Below are positions 12,801 through 24,800 of a stretch of DNA of 64,000 bases, piece by piece (the first letter of the stretch is position 1; each line of letters starts with the position of its first letter). The notes below the pieces were generated by a model that saw nothing but the letters and a program-made list of their open reading frames with translations, did not search any database and had not been told where the DNA came from. Source of the DNA: Nymphaea colorata. Its lineage: Eukaryota; Streptophyta; Magnoliopsida; Nymphaeales; Nymphaeaceae. The translations under genes and the position numbers were made by a program. The DNA lies in the NCBI RefSeq assembly GCF_008831285.2, contig NC_045142.1, positions 22,135,354-22,199,353 on the forward strand, given 5' to 3'.

Positions 12801-15800
12801 AAAATGAGAGAGAAAAAGGTGTGCGTGGGGAGAAGAGAAAATGTAGAGAAAAAAGAAAAAAGGGAGGGAAGAAAAATGAGAGGGAAAGAAAACGAAATGG
12901 AAACAAAAAAGAAAAAAGGGAGGAAAGAAAAATGAGAGGGAAAAAAAACGAAATGAAAATAAAAACGAAAAAAACTAAAAAAAAAAATTAAAATCAAGTC
13001 GAGTCGAGTCGAGTTTAATCGAGTCGAGTTCTTTCAACTCAAACTCGACTCGTTTATTTACTCGAGCTTAACTTTCTTCGAGTCGAGCCCGAGTTGGCTC
13101 GACTCGTTGTGCAGCCCTAGCTCTATTAAGAGTTTTTTCCCTTCATATACTAGCCTAGGTGATCAGCCGCAGATTCGTGCTGCTATGACATCTAAAGATA
13201 TGCTATATCAAGCACAAAAGATGGTCGAGAAATGGTTTTATGATGCATGTATTCCATTTAATGCAGCTAATTTTTTTCAATTCCAAGCCATAGCAGGTGC
13301 AATTGCTTCTATAGGCCCCGGATTCAAAATGCCATCATATCATCAGTTGAGGGGTAAAATTCTTCAAGATACAGTGAAAGAAGTGTCTGAACATTGCGAT
13401 CAATTGAAATTATCTTGGAAGGAAACAGGTTGTTCCATTATGTCAGATGGATGGACTGATACAAAGTTAAGAACACTTGTAAATTTTCTTGTTTATTGTC
13501 CTAAAGGTACAATGTTCTTGAAATCTCTTGACTTGTTTGATGTTCCTAAGACTGCTGAGATTTTGTTCAATGTTTTTGATAATGTCGTACAAAAAGTTAG
13601 ACCTGCAAACATTGTACAGTTTATTGCAGATAATGCTGCAAATTATAGAGCTGTAAGAGATTTGCTATTTCAAAAGTATGGAACATTCTTTTGGAGTCCA
13701 TGTGCCACTCATTGTGTTAATCTTATGCTTCAAGATCTTAATGAGATGCGTGATATGAAATCAGCCATTGACCAATGTCAAGAGGTAACAAAATTTATCT
13801 ATAATCATGCATATGTATTGAGTTTGATGAGAAAGTTTACAAAAGGAGTTGAAATGATACGACCTGCACAAACTAGATTTGCCACAAATGTATTGACTGT
13901 GCAGAGTGTGGTGAAACAAAGAACTCCTTTGAGGCAGATGTTCGCTAGTGAAGAATGGGCTGCATATCCACATGCTCATAAAAGAAATGCTTCTTCAGTT
14001 GTGGATATCATATTTAATAACGAATTTTGGGAATCATGTGTGAAGCTATTGAAGGTTTGTGTTCCATTAGTGAAAGTCCTTAGGTTAGCTGACAGCGAGG
14101 ATAGGCCTTCCATATGGTACTTATATGAGGCCATGGATAAAGCAAAAGAGACAATTCGAGACAACTTAAAAGGAAAGAAAAAGTTATATATGCCCATATG
14201 GAAGATGATAGATAAAAGGTGGACTGGACAACTTCATCAGCTTCTTCATGCAGCAGCTTACTATCTAAATCCTACAATTAGATTTTCTCCTACATTTAAG
14301 AATGACAGAGAAGTCTTAAGTGGTTTGTTGGATTGTATTAACGTGTTAGTGGCAGATTCTAGAGAACAATATGCCGTCAGCAATGAGTTGGATCTATATG
14401 ATACTTGTTATCGGGGCATGGGACAACCTGTCGCCGTTCGAGCCAGGACAACCATGCGTCCAGGTAAATACATAGAAATGTTTAATTTACTTTGCATTTG
14501 TTACATTTGATTCTTTTAGAACTTTCACATTGATTTGTTATAATGTTATATTTTTGTTTAGATTTGTGGTGGAATAGGTATGGGTTTGATTGTCCAAACC
14601 TAGCACGTTTTGCAATCAAAGTCCTCAGCCAGACATGCAGTGCTAGTGGATGCGAAAGGAACTAGAGTGTGTTCCAACATATCCATAGCAAAAAAAGAAT
14701 AGACTCGAACATAAAAGGTTGAATGACCTTGTCTTTGTTCGATATAATATGAGGTTGAAACAAAAGTAATATAGTTTAATGTTTATATTTTGTGTACAAT
14801 ATATTTATATGAAATTATATATTAACAAGTTTTCTCTTATGTAACGTAGAGAATTACAAAAAACAGCAGCAAGGAAGCACACATCTCAGTTCGATCCTAT
14901 CAGCTTGAAAAACTTTGACGATCTGGAGCCATGGATTGAGGAAGAACTAGCTACAATATTTGATGATGAAGATCTTGAATGCTTCAACCTTGAAGCTGAA
15001 GCAACAGAAGGCTTTGTTGATGAAGGAGAGTCTGCTAGTGCTACTGCTGGTGCTGAATATGTTGGTGAAGATCTTCCAATTCTTGACGATGAAGATGAAG
15101 AAGAAGATGAAGATGAAGATGATGAAGATTATGAATGATGAATCATTATATGTATCGAACGACTTAAGAGTTATGAATCTATGGTTGTTGAACACTTGAA
15201 TGTTTTATCACTTTATGGTTTATGCTTTGTTGATTGAAATTGAATGATATTGTTATGAATTTTGATGTCTATGAAATATGAATGATGAACCGTGAACGCG
15301 TAAGTTTATAGCATTTAGCAATAATAAGTCTATCATTATCTAAAACTCGTTTTCTATGAAGACTTTATTATTTTTAATTTTTTCTGATTTTTTTTTTATG
15401 AAATTTTCGAGTTTTTAAAATTTTTTCTGATTTATTATATATTTTTTTAAAATTTACGATACGTTACGATATAGCGTATCTTAAGGCCCGACCGATACGG
15501 CTTACGATACACATTTTACAACATTGTGCCTAAGTCCATCACTTAGGCATGGCGTGTGGGTTTGGCGCCTAGGCTAGACTAGGCATGCTGCGCTTAGTCC
15601 ATTTGGAAGTTTGGGTGACTTTAGCCTCTGGTACTTGATTTGTTTTGCTTCCCAAGACCTGTTATCCCTTGAGTTTAGCTTAATTTTATTGCAGGGAGTT
15701 AGATTTGACCCAGTGGTTGCAAAATTTATGTTGAAAACAGAGAATTTTTGCTATAAGTATATCGGAAAATTACAATTTGTGCAGAAATTAGATTGCTCGC

Positions 15801-18800
15801 AAAGGTCTATCTTTTACCTGAATTGATTGAGTTAGGATTGTAGGTGTGATTTGAGTTCTGCTAATGTATGCATTAGACAGCTTAAGTCAGAGTTGTGTAG
15901 GTGTCTTTTACAGTCTTCCTAATTTGTTCATATTCAGTTGCCATCTACCATATGTCCAGTTTAGATAGCACATATTCCAAAGTAGGTTTTATTTTGGTTA
16001 TTTTCTGTTTCATGTATATTATTTAGAGGTCAGTTTCAGTTCTACAATAAGAAGTCTATCATCTGGTTTAAATTCAATGGATTAAACATTTTATTTTGCT
16101 GTTTTATAAGTTGATTTTGACTAATCCTAACTTGCTAACATGCTAACTTAACACATAAAACATAAAGCTAACATTTTAGAATTAAAAGTAACTAAGCAAA
16201 ATTGCAACAACTTTTGGATGCCTTTTTAGGCTAGGCGAGCCTAGCCACCTTGACAACTAAGAGTTGAAGTGGAAGGAGGCCGAGTTGGCGCAGGTTTATC
16301 ATTGAAAGCGTGGTCAAGCTGATGTGAAGGGCGATCATGTCGTGACCTGAAGCAGGATAGCTGGCAGAGGCAAGCACGGCCAGAGTTCATGCACCCATGG
16401 ATGAGGGAATTGCTGAGCCGGGCTCGATCATGGCCAATAAGAGGATCTCTTTCTGCAACGGGGACAAGTGTACCTGAGGTCTATTCGGCCGTAGTCAAGG
16501 TGATGGCTGAGTGTGGTTCAACCACACAGGTCGTGGATATAAGTTTCCCATGCTCGACATAGTTGGCAAACTTGGGAATCGGACTCAGATCATCTGTCGA
16601 CCAGGTTACCGGGTCAGCGAGTTGATTCAACGACTCGACCGGGTCAGGTCATAAATTTTTATTATAGTAATTTTTGTAGTGTATTTTTTCCTCTTGCTTT
16701 TATGCATTCAAGTTCATAACATCCTAATGGCAAACTACATAACAAATACAAGAATCCAAAAATAAAGAGAACAATCTAATAATCTACCATGGAAAAAAAG
16801 AGGGTTGCTTTGGTGACACAGTTTTTCTCTCAAAGTCGACATTGAGAGGAAAAAATGTCCACATTTTAAGTTTTGTGGTTCACGAGTTGGTTCTTTCTAA
16901 AAATTAGTTTGAGAATATGTTTCAACTGGAATGTTTGAACATTATCACTGTAAACTGGATCAGACACAACTCAGACGATCCCAATCCGATTTAGTGATTT
17001 GGGGCGATCCATGTGATCTAGTCCCGATTTCTTTAAAACATCAGTTTCATATGGGTTAAACCCAGAATCGTGACCCAGGAGCTAAATGGTCTTGATCCGA
17101 CTTGGGCGATTTCTGAGGTGGATCGCCAGGTTTGCCAACTATGGTGTTTAGGCCACATGGCCACAAGGTGGCCAAGGATCAAGAAGCACTGGGGCCCTCG
17201 AACATCTTCGTGCTAGCCTCCCGAGAATGTGCTCGATGTGGCAACATAGCCTCTTCAAGCGCTTTGATCGATGCTTGTCAGGAGTGGCCTGGATGAGGGG
17301 TGATGAAATGGATGCAGGCCAAGGTGGGACCACATCACCTCGCTGGTGGCAGGTTACTGGTCTGAGTAAAACTGGTAACCCAGCCTACCCCTATGTAACA
17401 TCGGTACATGGGAATGGCTGGCCTATGCTGGTAGGACAAATCCATCTGGGTTCTTTTTTGATCAGGTCTGCTTCAGAGCTAGTTTTGGTCCAAAATTTAA
17501 GTGGAGGACTTGAGTTTTCATTATTGTCCTCATTTTATCATTAATCTAGTAGGGCTCTATGTATGAGTGCAATTCTTGCTTTCAATGCAATCTGGTTGTA
17601 GTTCAGTGGTTTTTTGTGCTAGAACAAAGATAAGCAAGTTGCTAACTGTGGAGGCACATTGGATGCCATTACTGTCACAATCCCATCTTAGTGAGTAACT
17701 GAGTGCTAATATGGTGTTGAAGACTGGAACAGTGGTTCATATTGAAGGTGTTGCAGTCGTGAGTCTTGGAGAGAGAAAAGTACTCCATTAATTAATCCTA
17801 ATCTCCCTTATAAAAGAGATTAGGGTAGAAAAGGGATTTACAGATTACATCAATGAAAAGTACTCCACTCATTAGCCCAAGTCATTTCTGCTGCAGTTTG
17901 AGCCATAGCCCTGTATTTGGATTCTGCACTAGATCTTGACACCACACCTTGTTTTTTGCTTCTCCACGATATAAGGTTGCCTTCCACAAATACACAGAAT
18001 CCTGTGGTAGATTTTCTGTCTTCGATTGAGCCAGCATAGTCAGCATCACTATAAACTTTCACTTCTAGGGTCTTGCCTTTTGTGAACAAAAGGCCTTTGC
18101 CAGGAGACAATTTTAGATATTTGACCACCATCAAAGCAGCATCCCAATGAACTTTTCTGGGTTTTTCCATAAATTGACTTAGCTTCCCTACTGCAAAACT
18201 AATGTTTGGTCTGGTCACAGTCCACTAATTCTCCTTGGTCATCATGAAGATGTATGCGTGGATTCATAGGTAGATTAGCCGGTTTAGCTCCCTAGCATCC
18301 CAGTGTCCTGCAATAAATGAAGAACATACTTCCGATGAGAGAGAACGACACCATCCTTATTGCGAGCAACCTCTATTCCCAAGAAATAATGTAGGGGACT
18401 AAGATCTTTCGTCACAGAGTGTTTTTGAAGAAACAGCTTTGCATCAAAAATTTGTTGATCGGAGTCGCCTGTCAGGATAATATCATCAACATAAACCACT
18501 AGAACGGTTATACCCCTGGAAGTCTTCTTGATAAACAGAGAATGATCAAGGGGATATCTCGCAAAGTCACACTTTGAGACTACCTCAGAAAACTTGTGAA
18601 ACCACGCACGAGGACTCTGCTTGAGTCCATAAATAGCTTTCTTCAGTTTGCACACTTTTCCACACTCCCCCTGTCGTTCAAACCCTGGTGGTTGTTGCAG
18701 ATAGACAGTTTCATCAAGATCACCATACAAAAAGACATTTTTGACATCAAACTGACACATGTGCCAGTTATGGTGTACAACCACTGAAATGATAAGACGT

Positions 18801-21800
18801 ATGGTTCCCAACCGAGCAACTTGAGAGAAGGTCTCAAAGAAATCCACCCCGGAAGTCTGTGTGTAGCCCTTAGCAACCAACCGAGCTTTGTATCGTTCCA
18901 CAGAACCATCAGAATTATATTTCACTGTGAATACCCACTTAGAGCCAACAATGTCACAATCAAGAGGAGGGTCAACAAGTTTCCCAGGTGCCTCGCTGAA
19001 CTAATGCATCCATCTCATCTTTGCATAGCCTGTCTCTACTGGGTATCTAATAAAGCCTGCTGATGACACGTAGGAATTGTATGAGCAGTGAGAGCTTGAA
19101 TAAACTGTTGCATACTTTTACTCACATCGTCAGTAGACACAAAATGAGATATAAGATGTAGAGTACATTGTCGCTTGCCTTTGCGAAGAGCAATAGGTAA
19201 GTCTTGACAGGATCAGACGGACTAAGGCTACTCACTTAAGATGAACTTACCTCCTGAGAAGCGGTTGGCGAAGGATCATGAGAAGGGTCATGTCGATGCG
19301 TGTAGACCAGCGGAGGATCACGAAACTTGGACACTACAGCCGGAGAGTCTTTATAAGGAGATTCAAAAGGGAATGACTCCAAAGGAATATGAGGAATAGG
19401 TAGTGGGTCTGGTGACCGTGGCATCTCAGTAGTGATATGAGTGGAGCTATAATAAGGCTGAGATTCAAAAAATGTGACATCTGCACTGATATACTCTTTT
19501 TGAGTCAAGGGATCAAAGCATTTGTAGCCTTTATGGTTTCTGGAGTAGCCAATAAAGATACATTTAATGGCTTGGGCCTCTAATTTATCACGTGTGGGTC
19601 CAAGTATGTGAACAAAGCATGTGCAACCAAATACTTTGGGAGCCATTGGAAACAAGGGTTTTTGTGGGTGCACAATTTTAATGGGAACCTGGTTGTCAAT
19701 GGAGGATGAAGGTAAACGATTGGTCAAGTAACAAGAAGTGAGAATGGCATCTCCAAAAAATATACACGTAGATTAGTATGAAGCATAACGGAACGAGCAC
19801 ATTTAAAAGTTGGCGATGTTTTCGCTCAGCTATTCCATTTTGCTGGGAGGTATGGGGACATGTAAACTGAGGAGAAATGCCATTATTAGAGTAAAACTTC
19901 ATTAAGGTAGATGCCTTGAACTCAAAAGCATTATCAATGCGAATGCTTTTAACAAAAATACCAAACTAGGTCTTTATTTCAATAATAAGGTTTTTGAGAG
20001 TACATACGACTTCAGACCTTTCCTTCAAAAGGAAGACCCAAGTGACTCCAGAATAATCATCAACAATGACAAGGAAATAACGAAATCTTGACCTACTAGC
20101 AACTCTGCTAGGACCCTACACATCAACATGAAGAAGATCAAATAGTCCACAACTGGACGGACTAAAACTCGATGAATAACTGCTACGGGTGTGTTTGCCA
20201 AGTTGACATGCTTCACACTGGAACGACTCTGGTACTGAAAGATGTGGAAGAAGATGACGGAGCTTGGAGACAGATGGATGACCAAGTCTGAGATGCCACT
20301 AGAAGGAGGAGGACAACGAGGTGATCGATGATGCTGCAATACCCACTGGATCAGACAGGAAGTAGATGGCCCCTTTCTCATAGCTACCACCAATCGTCTT
20401 CCCAGTTTGCAAGTCCTGAAATGAACATAAACCAGAGTCAAACGTAACACGACAATGTAAATCATTAATCAATTGTCCAACCGATAACAAATTTGTGGGA
20501 AACTTAGGAGCATATAACACATTGGGAATAGTCATAGACTGAGAAATCTCGATATCTCCATAACCCATAATAGGTGACCATCTACCATCTGCAAGTCTCA
20601 CATGACGTGTCTGAGGTAATGAGTGTAGCACAGTAAACATAGAAGGTTTACTACAAAAGTGCCTCGATCCTCTTGAATCAATAATCCAAGTGGTACCTGT
20701 ATCATGTGGGATAGTATCAACGGACATAGCGCTGTCGATCATGACTGTGGAGGCCGACGGTTGAGTAGATCTGTGTACTAGGAATTCCTCATACTCTGAC
20801 TTGTTGATACTCACAATCACTATCTCAGGGTGAAAAGAAGATAAAGACCCATTTATAACTGATGACGCTGCCTGGACAGACCCAATAGGAGACTGTAAAA
20901 AGTTCTTGCCCTGCTTAGGTGTAACATTTCTTCCTAGGGAAGATGCGGAAGGACGACCATGTTTATCCCAACATTTGTCTTCCAAATGCCCTATTTTCCC
21001 ATAAAAGGTGGACTGAAATCTCCCCCGACCTCCTCCTAACCCTCGACCTATGCCTCTCTCCCTGAATGAACTGCGTCCACGACCTCCTGAGGCTACCAAG
21101 GCAGAGTCATGAATATCACTAGAGGGCGGAGAAAGGGTCACAGCAAGGCGGCTGAGTCTGTTGTAGGCTTCAGATAGATCAGGGATTTCTGCTCCAGTCA
21201 ACATCTGCGCCTTTGCTACTGTATATTCAAGAGAGAGCATATTCAAGAGAGAGACCCTGCAGAAACTTCGCAACCATAGACTGTTCACCATGAGTCTTAT
21301 GGCATGTTGGACATGGGGGACGTAATGCTTTAAGTCATTCATAGATCGACTTGAGGGAAGCAAAATACTGAGCAAGACTTTGGTCACCCTATTGCAAATT
21401 AAGTAATTCCTTCTCCACCTGCAATATCTTGCTAACATTCTTGTCATTTGAGTAAGTTTGTTTCAAAAAATCCCACATTTGTTTGGCAGAGGTATAGAGT
21501 GCAATAGTAGAAGTAATCTGTGGTTGCACGCTATTCATGGTCCAAGACATGACAATATTATTATCTTTCTTCCATGAAACATACTTCCCACTCTTTTCCA
21601 CAAGCTCATCTTCTTCTATAATATGCTCCTTCCGATGTCCAATCACAGACATCATAAACACACAAGACCAAATCTCATAGTTAGATTCATCTAACTTTAC
21701 AGTAGAACCATAAGAGAATGGATTTCCTCCACTTTTAACCTCATGAGAGAAATCAGTTTTGAGAGTTTCAGGCATCGCAAAACTGTCCACAAGAGACCAA

Positions 21801-24800
21801 CCACCAGCAGCACACAACAATGACAATATATATATCTGTAGATAATGCGATTGATCGGCAATAATAAAAGTCCAACACCACACAACAGAGATAAACACTA
21901 TCAAGTAGTACACAGCACTTCTCCCAAACAAATTACGAACAACCAGACAGTAGAATTGAATAATATTGTGAGGAGAAAGCAGCCCTTCTTAAGGAAAAAT
22001 TACCTCCACAGCAGACCCACGACAGAAGAATGCTGTAACAATGCTGTCCACCTACTAACATAAACCTCATGACAGCAGAAACTAATCCAGAACTGCTAGT
22101 TTCTGTGATTACACCTGCTAGTTTCTGCTTTCTGCCATTTAGGAGACAGAAAACTGAAACTGCTGCTGTTTTCAGTCTCCTATCGACAGAATCTCTGCTT
22201 TCTGCTGCTTCCCACTGCCTGCTGCTGCTTTAAGTCTCCTCACACAACATCGGTAGAACATCATCCAGCCCTTTTCAGTAACTCCACTATCATCACGCCT
22301 TAAACATCACAAAAAAAAAAAAAAAATCAGATCTGCGCCACCTGATCTGCTGGTCCTCATACCAAACAGCAGGCATGAGCGCCACTTAAGGATCTGATCA
22401 CGCCTTCCACATAGGCGTGATCAGTCCTCCATGCAGCACACCCAACTTTTATCTCTTTACTACCTCTCTGTTGGTGGGTAAGAAGAGATAAAGATGGGTG
22501 ACGGGAAGAGGAAAGAAGAAGGAAGTCGCCGGAAAAAGAGGTCGCCGGAAGAGAAAGTCGCCGGAGAACTTACTTGACTGTTGCCGCAGGAGAAGGCTCT
22601 GATAGACTGATACCATGTTGCAGCCGTGAGTCTTGGAGAGAGAAAAGTACTCCATTCATTAGCCTTAATCTCCCTTGTAAAAGAGATTAGGGTAGAAAAG
22701 GGATTTACAAATTACATCAATGAAAAATAAAGAAAATATTAAAGAGGTCTTATAACTCTTTAATATTACGAAGAGCCACCTAGAAACATAAACTCTTCTA
22801 ATTCAACTGAAGGAAACAACGGCGTGGATTTAGCTTGCTTATCCTACGAAGGCCTGTGAAAATTTATCTGTCCCTAACAATTTTCTAGCAGAAACATGGT
22901 GCCACGGGCTGACTCCTTCAGTCCGTGTACAGACTCTAGACACATGGAATGCTTTTTACAATTTGGTAACATGTTCTCATGTTGGTGCATAGCCTGGTTG
23001 CTTGATATTTTCTTTGACAATGATATTTATGTTCCTCTTTCAGATATTCATGTGGATATTGCAAAGCCAAGGCGTGAGCATTGGTCGTCCTTAGCTCCAC
23101 ATCCTTTTGAAGTCATGGTAGCTGCTGGACAGAAGGCTAAGGAAGACTCTTGGAAAGGTTCGTTTAGTGGAAAACTTCACAGTTTGGGCATCTTGTTTGG
23201 TGTTAATATTTTCTTCCATTTAATCAATGCCTGACAAGGATCTTTTTTATCAGTAACATGTGGGCTTCATGTTTGCCATCATGGTTTTTTGACACCTATT
23301 AAACAGGGAATAATGATGGTCTCAAAAGGGATGACTTTGCCAGAGATACAAATGATTCGACTGGGGAAGGGAATATTGAAAGCATGCTTGTGGTTGAAAA
23401 AGGCTTGAAGGAGTTGGCTACCTTAAAGGTTTTTTTGTATAGTGGCTGAATTCTTTTCTTGAAATGTCTAAAATTTCTTCCAAATTGGAACCTCCGAACC
23501 TGTGTGACACTCCTTTAATGATACTCTTGGAAAGAAATGTCTGGCACTGAATTGCAGAATCCCTAGGAAATTTAGTGATGTTAAAGGACAAGTTATGACC
23601 ACCATGTTTGTGTGTTTTGGATTAGTTTCTGGAAGGTTGTGATGAGAACTCCAAATATTTGTTGGTTAATATTGAAAGTCATGGTTTATTTGACATTGCT
23701 TGTGAGGGGATTCCCATTTATGCATCATGTTTTCATCTTTGTTGGTTATTATATTTCAGATAGAGGATGCTGTAGCAGTTGCAATGGGCCAACATCGGTA
23801 TGCAAGTTTGACGCAGACCAGTCAATCTGCTTCAGGTCCTTTCATAAGCAATTTCTCCAATTCATCTTTTCAGTTATTCTAAAAAAACCAGCTGTATTGA
23901 AGATACAATCAAACTTTATATAGAAGAAAGAAATAAAATTGACTGCAGGCGTGGGATAAAGCTGACTCATGCACATATTCAGTAAATTATAATGTTAAAA
24001 GTTAAAAATGTTGGGTAAAGAAGCATTCCAGTGGCATAAATTTGTTATTCTGTTGCTAAAATACCTTATAAATAGTTATGGTTGATATAATTGTGATCTA
24101 TTTCACATATTGGACTCTGCATTATTATTTTCTCTTAACAACATCCCTATGCTACATGATGGCATCATGGCATGCATATACATCACAGTCACAAATATAG
24201 TTATCGGTTTCTTATACGAGGTTTTCTTGGAGAGAAAATCCAGCTGTATTGAAGATACAATCAAACTTTATATAGAAGGAAGAAAGAAAATTGATTGCAG
24301 GCATGGGATAAAACTGAATCATGCATATATTCAGTAAATTATAATGTTAAAACTGTTGGGTAAAGAAGCATTCCAGTGGCACAAATTTGTTATTCTGTTG
24401 CTAAAATATCTTATAAAAAGTTATGGTTGATATAATTTTAATCTATTTCACATATTGGACTCTGCATTATTATTTTCTCTTAACAATATCCTTATGCTAC
24501 ATGATAGCATCATGGCATGCATATACATCACAGTCACAAATATAGTTATCGGTTTCTTATACAAGGTTTTCTTGCAGAGTTAGAAGCTAGAACTTAGAGT
24601 CATTGTCATAAAAATCATTCCCAATTTTTTCCGGCAACGTTTTCTCAGGTACTAAATGAGAAATTAGTTTGGAGAAAATCTTGGGAATTCAAAATTAACA
24701 AAATAGGAAAAGTAGTAGGAATTTATGAAAATTCGAGTTTTCTACTAATTTTCTTAAAGAACATTGATCAAAATCAATAGTAATTATTTAAATTGTTAAA

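Larger units (their letters stand above)
11456..15526 (+). mobile_element. hAT-family DNA transposon, near-complete
   Basis: About 4.07 kb carrying a hAT transposase in + orientation. Inverted ends are CAATGTTGTA at 11462 and TACAACATTG ending at 15526, followed inward by related GTATCGTACGATACGG-like words. The 8-bp direct repeat TGCCTAAG (11448-11455 and 15527-15534) marks the target site. Six extra bases (CAAAAG) lie between the left copy and the recognisable terminal repeat, so the exact left end is uncertain. The element sits inside the outer element and is itself interrupted at 12389-13119. Confidence 0.82.
11397..16261. mobile_element. Outer hAT-like non-autonomous element (about 786 bp without its insert)
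   Basis: Ends form an inverted repeat: CTTAGTTGAAGGTG...CCTAGGC on the left and, reverse-complemented, CTTAGTTGTCAAGGTGGCTAGGC on the right. The element is flanked by an exact 8-bp direct repeat AGTTGAAG (11389-11396 and 16262-16269), the target-duplication length of hAT transposons. Its interior has repeated GCCTAGGC words and no coding capacity of its own. A 4.07-kb hAT element (11456-15526) has inserted into it. Confidence 0.8.
17749..22879 (-). mobile_element. Copia LTR retrotransposon, degenerate, antisense to SCD2
   Basis: Domain order on the - strand is gag (about 21930-21000), protease (about 20700), integrase (about 20465-19236), reverse transcriptase (18925-18284) and RNase H (18218-17850), the order that defines Copia. 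The 5' LTR is 22616-22879 and a shortened 3' LTR starts at 17749. The two copies differ at about 7 of 111 shared bases, so the insertion is not recent. No 5-bp target duplication is visible. Several frameshifts and altered motifs show it is inactive. Confidence 0.92.
10829..23043 (+). other. Giant SCD2 intron 10 (12.2 kb) filled with transposons
   Basis: Phase-1 intron between the codon for His-305 and the exon starting at 23044. The donor is CATG|GTAGTG and the acceptor CTCTTTCAG. It contains, in order: unique DNA to 11388; a nest of three inverted-repeat elements (11397-16261); about 300 bp of GC-richer DNA; an inverted-repeat element (16558-17143); about 600 bp of GC-richer DNA; and an antisense Copia element (17749-22879). 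Only the last 160 bp before the acceptor look like ordinary intron sequence. Confidence 0.85.

Noticed and set aside
12641-12997. Antisense Phe/Ser-rich open frame
   Set aside because: It is the complement of the purine-rich centre of the MITE and has very low complexity.
14947-15199. Frames opposite and overlapping the acidic tail
   Set aside because: They are shadows of the GAT/GAA repeats encoding the Asp/Glu-rich end of the hAT transposase.
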